A stretch of DNA of 64,000 nucleotides from Methanosarcina acetivorans C2A (lineage in GTDB: Archaea > Halobacteriota > Methanosarcinia > Methanosarcinales > Methanosarcinaceae): NCBI RefSeq assembly GCF_000007345.1, contig NC_003552.1, positions 1,922,001 through 1,986,000 of the forward strand, written 5' to 3'. Shown one piece after another: positions 13,066-22,035 of this stretch. Position 1 is the stretch's first letter. The number at the start of each line of letters is the position of its first letter. Position numbers and translations under genes: made by a program. The notes beneath the pieces are model-generated. The model was not told the origin of the DNA and ran no database searches. It saw only the letters and a program-made list of their open reading frames with translations.

Positions 13066-13507
13066 TTAATCCCTCCGTTTAAAGTTATGATGTTTGAAAT
13101 TCTTTCATAGTGCTTTCGCAGTTGAACAGAATATTTCACTTCATACGGGTCCGAATCATAACATTGCCAGAAAACCATGTAAAAATAGTTTTGAGGACTT
13201 TTCCTCATTTATGTTTTCCATCTTTTACTTCTCCTATCCCGATTTATACTCTCTTTTATTCCTATAGGAATACGGTAACCTATTTCCTATTTAATACTAT
13301 AAATAATTTTTCATAATTTGCTGAAATCATCCAGACAAATGTTTACGCATAACATCAGATTATGACCATCCCAAATTCTGAAAAAGAGACCTGTAAACAA
13401 GCATCAGATTAGAGAAATACATTGAAAGCAGTTACATTACCCCATCAAAAGGGAAATATCCGGGAGTTTGAGTTCTTGAACACAAATTACAGTTGGATTA
13501 GTGTCGG

Positions 13508-13599
13508 TACATTGGTTTCAGCACATTAGATACATTGGTTTCAGTACATTGGGTACATTGGTTTCAGCACATTGGGTACATTGGTTTCAGTACATTAAA
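13508..13599. repeat. 23-nt tandem repeat, four contiguous units
   Basis: Units start at 13508, 13531, 13554 and 13577. Each reads TACATTGGTTTCAG, then GCACATT or GTACATT in strict alternation, then three variable bases. No spacers separate them. It lies 285 bp upstream of the Cache-channel gene. Confidence 0.9.
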
Positions 13600-13884
13600 T
13601 TCGATTTGATATTGCTGTTGTTGCAGGATTGTTTCTCCCCGGGGTTATGTTTGTTTTTCTGAATTCAAATGAAAGGGATATATGAAATAAAATGGTTCCA
13701 ATAATGATTTTTAAGTCGCTTATTCCATTTGCTTGATTTTATTCCGATATTATCCATTTTTGACAAAAACCTTTTTACATATGAAATTTAATTATATTGT
13801 TTTACCAGAATTATCCTGAATTTTCTGGTCAAGTTTTTTACATTTACCTGATGGTGGACATTTTTATGGTAGTTTGAGGGTTAA

Positions 13885-15975
13885 ATGGCTTCATTTAATG
13901 GGTGTGGAAGAAAAGCAGTTTGTATTGCTTTAATACTTTGCCTGCTCAGTTTTTTGCTGCTGGTACAGGCCGTATACGAATACAAAAGTAGTAAGACGGA
14001 TGAAATTATACTGGAAGAAGCAAAGGAAGATGCGCATAATCAGGCCCATTTTGCCCTGAAAACGATCGTGGAAGATCTTGATTCTACACGTTTCCTTGCC
14101 GAAGAGATTTCAAAGGATCTGAGTTCCGGAAAACTGAAAGATGATTTCACTCTCAGGGAACGCCTTCTTGCTGAAATGGAGAACAATTCCGATATCTTCA
14201 GTATCGGCATTGCATATTCTCCTGCTGTCAATGCCGGGAAGCTTCATTCCCTTTATTTCAAAAGGAACGGCTCTTATGTCAACTACTCTGCAATCCAGTA
14301 CAACTATACGGATAACATTGAAAAAGCGGCATGGTACAATAATCCCCTGAAAAAAGGATCTGGTGTATGGAATTCTCCTTATTTCGGGGTCGCAGCCGAG
14401 ACTTATCTGATCGAGTATTCGGTTCCTTTTTATCTTACGGAATCCGGAAACAGGGATGAAGCTGCAGGAGTGGTAGCTGTGAGCCATTCCCTTGAAGGGA
14501 TAAGAGGGGCGGTAGGGGGTCTTGATCTGGGAAAAACGGGTTATGGTTTCATTCTCTCCGGGGAAGGATTGATCATTTCCTGTCCTTTTCAGGGGTATCT
14601 GTGCGGAAATATTAGTGAACTGGCAAAAGAATACTACGATTTTGACCTCATAAGTCAGAATATGGCAGTTGGAGGGTACAGAGTAACAAATTCCCGTACA
14701 GGACAATCTTTCTGGGTATTTCACGAAGGTATACCTTCTACAGACTGGACTCTGGGAATTGTTCTTCCTCTGGAAGAGACTCTGCTGGAAAAAAAGACGG
14801 AGCAGAAACGCGCCGTTATCCGGATAATGTTCGCAGCATTTGCTTTTTTATTTTCCCTATTCCTGCTTTTTATCTCTCTTTACAGGCATGACCATGGAGG
14901 GCTCTGGATCCTCGTATTTATTTTTTCATTTCTCTGCATTCTGGGAATGGGTTTTATCTGGCATCTTGCTTTAAATTATTCCTCTCTTGACGGTGGGAAC
15001 GAGGACTTTGTTGTTTTTGATATGGCTGAAGTTGAAACTGTGCTGCAACACTTCAGTACCGACTCAAAAACTTCCAGGATTCCGACAGGGGTTTTTCTCG
15101 AGACTATGGAGTTTTCGGGTTCCAATGAAATCATTTTGACCGGATATGTCTGGCAAAATTTCTCCGGGTTGGACGTTGATGTAGCTTCTCCGGGCTTTAG
15201 TTTTCCTGAATCAAAAGAGACTACGATCGAAAGGGCCTATGTGAATGAGAATGAAAGTGTTGTAGGCTGGCGTTTTAAGACCGCACTGCGCCAGCCGTTC
15301 GACTATTCCAGATACCCGTTTAACAGGGAATATGTATGGATCAGATTCTGGAACAATGCTTCTGAAGGAAACGTCCTGGTCCCGGACTTCGATTCCTATG
15401 ACAGCCTGGTTCCGGAAAGTCTTCCGGGTCTGGAACATTCTTTCGTGATGGAAGGCTGGGAGCCGCAAAAAACTTTTTTCAGTTACAGGGTAAATTCCTA
15501 TAACACAGATTTCGGAGTAGGGGATTTTACACATTCCAATGTACCCGAACTTTACTTTAATATCGAAATCAAAGGGAACTTTAAGGACCCCTTTGTTTCC
15601 AACCTTCTGTCCGTTATAGTGATATCCATCCTTTTGTTTGCAGTGCTTACGATCACGACCCGGGATGAGAAGAAAACACTTTTCAGTTTCAGTTCTTCTG
15701 GAGTCCTGAGTTACTGTTCCTCCCTCTTTTTTGTTCTTATCGTTGCCCATGCTTCCCTCAGGACCAGAACCGCCATGCACGGTATCATCTACCTTGAATA
15801 TTTCTACTTCATAATGTATATGGCAATCCTGGCTGTGTCCTTGAATTCAATAGTTTTTGGATCCAATATGGATATCCGCTTTATTAATGCAAAGGACAAC
15901 CTGTATGTTAAGTTGCTGTACTGGCCTGTCATCCTGGGATGCCTGTTGCTGATAACACTCCTGAATTTCTATTGA
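13885..15975 (+). CDS. membrane receptor: extracellular Cache sensor fused to Cys-loop channel-like domain
   Basis: Seen: an N-terminal membrane helix (about 12-30), an extracellular domain of about 265 residues with dCache features (AAWYNNPL, VWNSPYFG, YLIEYSVPFY), two further helices (about 311-333 and 339-364), a second extracellular part (about 370-570), then four helices (571-592, 605-627, 633-658, 673-695). The last 330 residues match the layout of pentameric ligand-gated ion channels: a beta-rich domain with FDYSRYPFN where that family has its YPFD Cys-loop motif, then M1-M4; the M2 end VLIVAHASLR resembles the GLIC stretch TLIAHIAFN, and M3 follows directly. Inferred role: a ligand-sensing receptor that may gate an ion pore. 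The start follows GAGGG four bases upstream. No partner gene is adjacent. A non-conducting receptor is possible. Confidence 0.72.
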   Translation: MASFNGCGRKAVCIALILCLLSFLLLVQAVYEYKSSKTDEIILEEAKEDAHNQAHFALKTIVEDLDSTRFLAEEISKDLSSGKLKDDFTLRERLLAEMENNSDIFSIGIAYSPAVNAGKLHSLYFKRNGSYVNYSAIQYNYTDNIEKAAWYNNPLKKGSGVWNSPYFGVAAETYLIEYSVPFYLTESGNRDEAAGVVAVSHSLEGIRGAVGGLDLGKTGYGFILSGEGLIISCPFQGYLCGNISELAKEYYDFDLISQNMAVGGYRVTNSRTGQSFWVFHEGIPSTDWTLGIVLPLEETLLEKKTEQKRAVIRIMFAAFAFLFSLFLLFISLYRHDHGGLWILVFIFSFLCILGMGFIWHLALNYSSLDGGNEDFVVFDMAEVETVLQHFSTDSKTSRIPTGVFLETMEFSGSNEIILTGYVWQNFSGLDVDVASPGFSFPESKETTIERAYVNENESVVGWRFKTALRQPFDYSRYPFNREYVWIRFWNNASEGNVLVPDFDSYDSLVPESLPGLEHSFVMEGWEPQKTFFSYRVNSYNTDFGVGDFTHSNVPELYFNIEIKGNFKDPFVSNLLSVIVISILLFAVLTITTRDEKKTLFSFSSSGVLSYCSSLFFVLIVAHASLRTRTAMHGIIYLEYFYFIMYMAILAVSLNSIVFGSNMDIRFINAKDNLYVKLLYWPVILGCLLLITLLNFY

Positions 15976-16200
15976 GGAGCCCGTTTTTAAGAAGGTTAAT
16001 GCCGCTGCCTGATCAATACACTAATACGGCATCTGCTCAATTTTTGTGAGTCAGGATCCGGCAGGCCTGGATCTGCCAGGACGGGCCTATTCGGTATAAT
16101 AGCCCGTAACAGGTACATAGATTCCGAAGCTTACACAAAAATTACTAAGTTTACACAGAACATGAAATGTGAAAAAATATGGATGAAAAAAGATTCCGGA

Positions 16201-16257
16201 TGCGAGGAGTGCGAGCCAAATGCACGAATTCCTATGAAAATGGACTATGAAGTCTGA
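16201..16257 (-). repeat. tRNA-3'-half-like dispersed repeat, copy 1 (diverged)
   Basis: Read on the minus strand it runs from TTCAGACTTC through AGGAATTCGTGC to CTCCTCGCA, matching the pattern anticodon loop, variable arm, T arm and acceptor 3' end of a leucine-type tRNA. This copy has the most changes, including a damaged T loop. No 5' half is next to it. Confidence 0.6.
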
Positions 16258-16411
16258 AAAAAATTAAAATTACTTCGAAGATGAGTGTGTTTTGGCTAAA
16301 CAACGGGACTTATCTTTTATTATTTAATTGATGTTAGTATAAAAGTTGTCTAAGTAACAAGTTGTAAAATTTTAGGTTATACCTTTACTGCCTCAAAAAA
16401 AACTTAAAATC

Positions 16412-16447
16412 CGACCTTGTATGTCGAATATGGTTGTACAGGTCAGG
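16412..16447. other. partial copy of an intergenic element also at 57.9 and 61.6 kb
   Basis: The stretch GAATATGGTTGTACAGGTCAG matches GAATATGGTTGTATGGGTCAG at 57,876 except for two bases. The upstream hairpin part of the longer element is missing here. Confidence 0.4.
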
Positions 16448-16929
16448 AGTTTTTCCTGAAATCAATTTTTTTCTAATTTCTGTTGTCAGCTCTCTTTCAG
16501 AATGCTGCTACGAATCAATATTTCAAAACGATTATTATATGCCATGTGTTATATAAGTAATGGGTAATTTTCACTTCCAATTTAAAATAATTTGCTAATT
16601 TAACGATTAAATAAAACTTTTTAAATATTTCATTAATTCCTGGAATAAATAGAAAAAGATTCCACATCAATGGAACCAGATTAGCATTAGGATACAGGGT
16701 TTTAAACTCTAATTTCTAGAAAATTTAGGAAGTCATTGAAGAAAGGATTGTATCATGTTTCTTAGAAAAAATTGGATGATGCGCCTAAAGCAACGCAAGA
16801 ATTCTTCCCTATTGTAGTAATGCTAATCGAGTTAGTTATCTTAATTTATTACTGAATATCAGAGAACTGATCTTGAAGATAGATTAACGTTGCAGTTCAA
16901 AAATTGAATCTTTCTTGGGGGGTAATAAT

Positions 16930-17154
16930 ATGAGTAAATTATGCATAGTAACATTCAACCTGGAATACTTCGTTGATAGATTCTGTCAAAAGCCAATACA
17001 GGAAAATGCATTTTTTAATGTGCCCTCAGATGTTCAGGCTCAATATCTATATTCCCTGTTTGCAGCAGGTAAACGACAGGAAAAGGAAGGATACTCCCAT
17101 CGCTTGCTGGGTCTGGGTATTTTTGAGACCCGGTACGCCTTTTTTCCTGCTTAA
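16930..17154 (+). CDS. small hypothetical protein (74 residues)
   Basis: Not recognised. The frame starts MSKLCIVTFNLEYFVDRF and ends at 17154. Its start is supported by GGGGGG seven bases upstream. It has no membrane helix. It ends 49 bases before the next gene, which is read in the same direction and has its own ribosome site, so the two may share a transcript. A 6-bp GC-rich hairpin followed by six Ts overlaps its last codons, so it could be a leader peptide; this is speculative. Confidence 0.45.
   Translation: MSKLCIVTFNLEYFVDRFCQKPIQENAFFNVPSDVQAQYLYSLFAAGKRQEKEGYSHRLLGLGIFETRYAFFPA
17109..17145 (+). terminator. hairpin plus T-run inside the end of the small ORF
   Basis: GGGTCT (17109-17114) pairs with AGACCC (17126-17131), and CCTTTTTTCC follows. 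It resembles a bacterial-type terminator or attenuator and lies between the small ORF start and the downstream gene. Confidence 0.4.
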
Positions 17155-17203
17155 TAGGAATAAGAGGGTCCTATAATCAAAATTCAATGGAGGTTGGAGT
17201 AAA

Positions 17204-18445
17204 TTGACAGAATTTTTCGAACTATTTAATCCGACTTCCGTTCAGGATCAGCTCTTAAATAAAAACGACCCCGAATCCACCTCGGAACTCTTTTTTTCCT
17301 ATCGGGAAAAAAGATGGAAGGTAAAACAAAGCTATGAAAGCTGGGGACATAAGAAATCCAGGTTTTTTTGGACCGGAGAAGTTGAGATCTGGGACTATCC
17401 TGCGTGCAATATCAGTCTGGTAAGAGCTTCTGACAACAAATTAAAAATCATTGTCCGAAGGAAAAAGCGGCATTTCAGTACTTTTCGGGGAAAAGAAGTT
17501 GAGATCAGATTGATGATAGGGTTTGACCTTGAAAAAATTTATGAGCCGTGGGAGGATGTTTATACTGCCAGGAAAAACGAAGGGGGAAGAGAAATCCTCG
17601 GGGGTCCAAAGGAAAGATTTGTTTTTCAGTTCAATGACAACTGTTGGGTCTGGGAGTGGGTAAAAGAAGGGGAAACTCTAGAGTCCTCCAATGTGTATGA
17701 TCTCTACAGATCAATATTTGAAGAAATTTCCAATCCTTCAGTAAAAAGTGATAATATATTTGACGTAGAAGATGTAAAGGCCATAATACCTAAGAAAGAG
17801 AATGAAAATGCCTTAAAAATTATTCCTGTTGTTTATCAACCTGCTATAGATAGCATGAAAAATTTTGTCCGGATAGTGGATTGCGCCTCTTACAAAACTG
17901 TTGATGGGTACCTTGAAATTGAGGTTTCGCTAATTTTCAACAATGAGCAACTTCGCCAGCATTCTTTTTTAAATAATGTTTACCAAGCGTTTCGATATTA
18001 CCGTTACGGTCGGATTCTTGATATAGAAACTTTCAGGATCAGATTAGGAGACGATGTTAAAGGCAATAAATTCGTATTTCATAATATATACAGCGAAAAA
18101 TATGGCCTTGAATACGATTCAATTCATGGAGATTCTGGAGATCCGGTTCCTGAACATGATATTAAGTACTATTTTAACACAGAAGAACATCCGGTGCTTT
18201 TTATAAACACTTCCAATCATGCAATGGCAGAATATGATTCGAATCATAATCTCTGGAAATGGGAGTATATCCCATGGTTAGACGATGGTCCTGTTGTATT
18301 TGGAGAAAAAAACAGAACTTACATTGAAGATGAGATCGAAGAAGAAATTACAAAGAAAATCGAAAATGAAACATTTTTGGGTAGATACATACTGAAAGCA
18401 GTCCAAAAATATAGGAAGTTTAAGCGTTTGTTATCCTCTTTCTAA
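17204..18445 (+). CDS. hypothetical protein, 413 residues
   Basis: I do not recognise this protein. It starts at TTG behind a GGAGG site (nine bases) and has no signal peptide or membrane helix. It is rich in aromatic residues, notably tryptophan (for example DNCWVWEWVKEGE and NLWKWEYIPWLDD), and mixes beta-like blocks with charged loops; the C-terminus ends in a basic helix (KAVQKYRKFKRLLSSF). The composition suggests a folded cytosolic protein rather than a random frame. It has no similarity to its neighbours. With the 74-residue frame upstream it may form a two-gene unit. Codon use is AT-rich like the local background. Confidence 0.7.
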   Translation: MTEFFELFNPTSVQDQLLNKNDPESTSELFFSYREKRWKVKQSYESWGHKKSRFFWTGEVEIWDYPACNISLVRASDNKLKIIVRRKKRHFSTFRGKEVEIRLMIGFDLEKIYEPWEDVYTARKNEGGREILGGPKERFVFQFNDNCWVWEWVKEGETLESSNVYDLYRSIFEEISNPSVKSDNIFDVEDVKAIIPKKENENALKIIPVVYQPAIDSMKNFVRIVDCASYKTVDGYLEIEVSLIFNNEQLRQHSFLNNVYQAFRYYRYGRILDIETFRIRLGDDVKGNKFVFHNIYSEKYGLEYDSIHGDSGDPVPEHDIKYYFNTEEHPVLFINTSNHAMAEYDSNHNLWKWEYIPWLDDGPVVFGEKNRTYIEDEIEEEITKKIENETFLGRYILKAVQKYRKFKRLLSSF

Positions 18446-19144
18446 ATTATGATTAAGTCTCTTTTTTTTGGGTAACCCGTGAATAATATCGGGATAGAAA
18501 CTCATCACCATCAAAATAAATAAGTGTTCTTCGTGTCCGAAAATAACCCTGGTAAATGAGGATACCTGCCGAAGGTCTTTATGGGAAATGTAAATACAGG
18601 AAGCCTTCAAAGAAAATCCATTATTAAACAAAATATTCTAATATACACCAGAGCCGAAGAAATTCCCATGAAAAGCTCATAAGTTCAACCATTACCTCAA
18701 ATCGAGAGAAGATAGAAAAAGCATTAATTCGAGAGGTGCGATTCAAACGCCTGAATTCCTACTAACATGGACCCTGAAAATCACATCTGTCCATTTAACT
18801 CATTCTTCCATTTTTAATTATCAAATTTGACTACGTTTTATGTATAAAGCTTATATTCGATGAGCCCAACAGAGTATTTTATAAATTTGGAATTATATTT
18901 AAATTATGAGTTGTCGTAATATTCTAAAAGAAAGATTCAAATACGATAATGCAAATCGAGGCAGCAGCCATTATAGCATGTACCTTAAAGTTATCGAATG
19001 CAGCCAAACGTGAATGATCTCTTATTATCCAGAAAATATAATAATTACAATAATAACCTACTCAAATAATTATAATAATAATCTACTCGACGATTATTGA
19101 AGGTTAGGCATTTTTGCCGTCTAAAAAGGGAGACTAAGGGGATA
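18446..19144. other. AT-rich spacer before the kinase cluster
   Basis: No gene seen. It contains tRNA-like repeat copy 2 and, just before the first kinase, the leader motif shared with the other kinase genes. Confidence 0.5.
18725..18777 (-). repeat. tRNA-3'-half-like dispersed repeat, copy 2
   Basis: The minus strand reads TTCAGGGTCC, AGGAATTCAGGCG, TTTGAATCGCACCTCTCG. The T loop carries one change and the 5' side of the T stem has lost pairing. Same orientation as the other five copies. Confidence 0.65.
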
Positions 19145-21985
19145 ATGACAGTCAAAATGGATCAATTCCAGGCAATAAACTCAAATCCCGTGCTCAGTGT
19201 GGCAGAGGATGGAGTCATTCTTTACTCAAATAAGGCAGGGGAGCTCTTATTACGTAAGTGGGGCGTGAGAGTAAGAGAAAAATTGCCTACAAATATCAAA
19301 ATTTTTGTCCAGAGGGCAATTTTTCGGGAAGGTATTGAAAAAATTGAAGTCAAAATGGGAAAAAGAGTATACTTTTTTGTTTTTCATCCCTTACCCGAAC
19401 AAGAATGCGTAAACATTTACGGATTTGACATAAGTGATTGTAAAAATCTTGAGGAAAAACTTCGGGAAAGTGAAACTCAAGAAAAGGAGAAACTGGAACT
19501 TGCCAATATTATTGATGTTAAAACGGTCCAATCCCTTATGAATGATTTTTATAGGCTTGCTCATACCCCCATGGCCCTACTCGATCTTAAGGGCAATATT
19601 CTGGTAAGTGCTGGATGGCAGGAGATTTGTACCAAATTCCACAGGGTTAATCCTGAATCCTGCAAGTATTGCGAAGATAGTGACATACATCTGTCTAAGG
19701 GTGTTGCTCCGGGAAGATATAGGCTGTACAAATGCAAGAACAATATGTGGGATGTAGTGACTCCGATTATGGCAGAAGGGCAGCATATAGGTAATATCTT
19801 CTCAGGACAGTTCCTTCTCGATGATGAGCCTCTGGACTACGAGCTCTTTCGATCCCAGGCTAGAAAGTACGGCTTCAATGAGGAAGAATATCTAAAGGCG
19901 CTTGATAAAGTTCCGCGGATGAGCAGGGAAGCTGTGGATACAAGCATGGGTTTCTTAATGACCTTTGCTAATATGATCTCACAGCTAAGCTACAGCAATA
20001 TCAAGCTATCTCAATCGCTGGCTGAACGTGACGAGCTGGTGGACGCGTTGCAGGAGAGCGAAAAGCGTGAGCAAGCTCGTTCGGATGAACTGGAAGCAGT
20101 ATTAGATGCCGTGCCTGTAGCTGTGTTTTTAACACACGATCCCCAGGTGGGTCAGCTAACCGGTAATCGCCTCTCCTATGAATGGTTACGGGTTCCCGTG
20201 GGTACAAACTTTTCCAAATCCGCTCCTGAAGGAGAGAAGCCAGAAATGTTTGAGCTATTCAAGGACGGAAAGGAGATTCCGCCTGAAAATATGCCATCGC
20301 AGATGGCGGCTGCAGGTAGAGAGATTAAAGACTGCGAGCTGGACATCGTATCTGCTGATGGTGAGATTCGACACGTGCTGGGCAATGCCCGACCTCTGCT
20401 TGACAAGCAGGGAAACCCACAAGGATCTGTTTCTGCATTCATCGACATTACAGAGCGCAAGAAAATGGAAAAGGCTCTCAGATTATCAAATCTTTATAAT
20501 CGCAGCCTTATTGAAGCCAGTCTTGATCCTTTAGTAACTATTGGGCGTAATGGTAAGATCACGGATGTGAATGGCTCTACAGAACAGGTTACTGGATATT
20601 CCAGAAATGAGTTGATTGGGACTGATTTTTCAGATTACTTCACCGGGCCTGAAAAAGCCCGTAAGGGCTATCAGCAGTCATTCAAGCATGGTGAGATCCG
20701 GGATTATCCTCTTGAAATCCAGCATAAAGATGGACATATAACTCCTGTCCTGTACAATGCTTCGGTTTATAGAGACGAAAACGGCAAGGTTGTTGGGGTC
20801 TTTGCTGCTGCACGTGATATTACTGAACGAAAAAAAGCAGAAGAAGATCTAAAAAAAGTACATGGTAATTTGGAAAAATTAGTTGAAGAACGCACAGCTG
20901 AGCTTGAAAATGCTTATAAGTCGTTGAAAGAAAGCGAAGAAGGTTTAGCTGAAGCCCAAAAAATGGCTCACATTGGAAATTGGGTGTGGGACTTTGTAAC
21001 TGATAAAACATACTGGTCTCAGGAAATCTATTATATTTTAGGGCTTAATCCTCAAGAATCAGGCGCAATTCATAATGACTTTTTAGATTATGTACATCCC
21101 GATGATCGAGATTATGTGGATAATGCTATCAAGAAAGCTTTAGACGAAAAACCCTTTGGCATTGATTATAGGATTATTACAGCCAGGGGAGAAGAGCGCA
21201 CAGTCCACGCAGAGAGCGAAGTTACTCTTGATCCAGATAAGATTCCTATCCGAGCGAAGGGAATAATTCAGGATATTACAGAGCGTAAGGAAGTAGAAGA
21301 AGCCTTAGCAAATATCGAGATTGCCCGTAAAAAGGAAATTCACCATCGGATTAAGAATAATTTGCAGGTAATCTCTTCCCTTCTTGACCTCCAGGCTGAT
21401 AAGTTCGATAATCCGAAAGTTATTGAGGCTTTTAGAGAAAGCCAGAACCGGGTTATATCTATGGCTCTCATCCACGAAGAACTTTATAAAGGAGAAGGAA
21501 ACGATACGCTGAACTTTTCAACGTATATCAAAGAGTTAGCTGGAAATCTTTTCCAGACTTACAGCCTTACTAGCAAAAACATCTGCCTGTGTATGGATAT
21601 GGAAAAGAACGTCCTTCTTAATATGGATACCGCTGTCCCGTTAGGAATAATTGTTAATGAGTTAGTTTCCAACTCTCTCAAACACGCATTTTCCGGTAAA
21701 GAAGGAGGAGAAATCCGAATTAAACTCCGTAGAAAAGGAAATGGATCACGCAAAAAGGAAGGCGATAAGGCTACCAGTTTTATTTTGATTGTTTCAGACA
21801 ATGGTATAGGCATTCCTGAAAATCTCAATATTCAAGATGTTGATAGTCTTGGCATGCAACTGATAAACACTCTTGTGGATCAGTTAGACGGCAAACTCGA
21901 ACTTAAAAGGGGCAATGGGACTGAATTTACTATCAAGTTTGCAGTAGCAGAAAAAAATAATCAGGCGTCACATCCAGCAATATGA
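19145..21985 (+). CDS. sensor histidine kinase with PocR and multiple PAS domains
   Basis: Cytosolic sensor kinase of 946 residues without membrane helices. In order: a short N-terminal PAS-like module shared with three other kinases here (about 10-105); a PocR ligand-binding domain (about 125-290; note ESCKYCEDSD, a paired-cysteine site); three PAS domains (about 320-440, 450-560, 600-715) each ending DITERK; a HisKA_2 dimerisation domain with EIHHRIKNN holding the phospho-acceptor His (about 733); and HATPase_c with LVSNSLKHAF and SDNGIGIP. PocR domains in other proteins sense small organic ligands such as diols. The start at 19145 is chosen by comparison with paralogues and AGGGG just upstream; 16 extra residues are possible. 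No response regulator is adjacent. Confidence 0.9.
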   Translation: MTVKMDQFQAINSNPVLSVAEDGVILYSNKAGELLLRKWGVRVREKLPTNIKIFVQRAIFREGIEKIEVKMGKRVYFFVFHPLPEQECVNIYGFDISDCKNLEEKLRESETQEKEKLELANIIDVKTVQSLMNDFYRLAHTPMALLDLKGNILVSAGWQEICTKFHRVNPESCKYCEDSDIHLSKGVAPGRYRLYKCKNNMWDVVTPIMAEGQHIGNIFSGQFLLDDEPLDYELFRSQARKYGFNEEEYLKALDKVPRMSREAVDTSMGFLMTFANMISQLSYSNIKLSQSLAERDELVDALQESEKREQARSDELEAVLDAVPVAVFLTHDPQVGQLTGNRLSYEWLRVPVGTNFSKSAPEGEKPEMFELFKDGKEIPPENMPSQMAAAGREIKDCELDIVSADGEIRHVLGNARPLLDKQGNPQGSVSAFIDITERKKMEKALRLSNLYNRSLIEASLDPLVTIGRNGKITDVNGSTEQVTGYSRNELIGTDFSDYFTGPEKARKGYQQSFKHGEIRDYPLEIQHKDGHITPVLYNASVYRDENGKVVGVFAAARDITERKKAEEDLKKVHGNLEKLVEERTAELENAYKSLKESEEGLAEAQKMAHIGNWVWDFVTDKTYWSQEIYYILGLNPQESGAIHNDFLDYVHPDDRDYVDNAIKKALDEKPFGIDYRIITARGEERTVHAESEVTLDPDKIPIRAKGIIQDITERKEVEEALANIEIARKKEIHHRIKNNLQVISSLLDLQADKFDNPKVIEAFRESQNRVISMALIHEELYKGEGNDTLNFSTYIKELAGNLFQTYSLTSKNICLCMDMEKNVLLNMDTAVPLGIIVNELVSNSLKHAFSGKEGGEIRIKLRRKGNGSRKKEGDKATSFILIVSDNGIGIPENLNIQDVDSLGMQLINTLVDQLDGKLELKRGNGTEFTIKFAVAEKNNQASHPAI

Positions 21986-22035
21986 AAAAATAAAGGTTAG
22001 GCATATTGCCGCTTAAGAGAGAGCCTGAGGGGAAC

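Larger units (their letters stand above)
12306..13884. other. long gene-poor region
   Basis: Nearly 1.6 kb of AT-rich DNA without a convincing gene. It contains two very short minus-strand frames with good ribosome sites, a 23-nt tandem repeat (listed separately) and possible decayed coding near 12640-12760. Confidence 0.5.
15976..16929. other. gene-poor spacer with two dispersed repeat elements
   Basis: AT-rich spacer without a convincing gene. It carries a tRNA-like repeat (16201-16257) and a partial copy of an element found again near 57.9 and 61.6 kb (16412-16447), both listed separately. Confidence 0.5.

Noticed and set aside
13508-13599. CRISPR array
   Set aside because: The 23-nt units abut without spacers.
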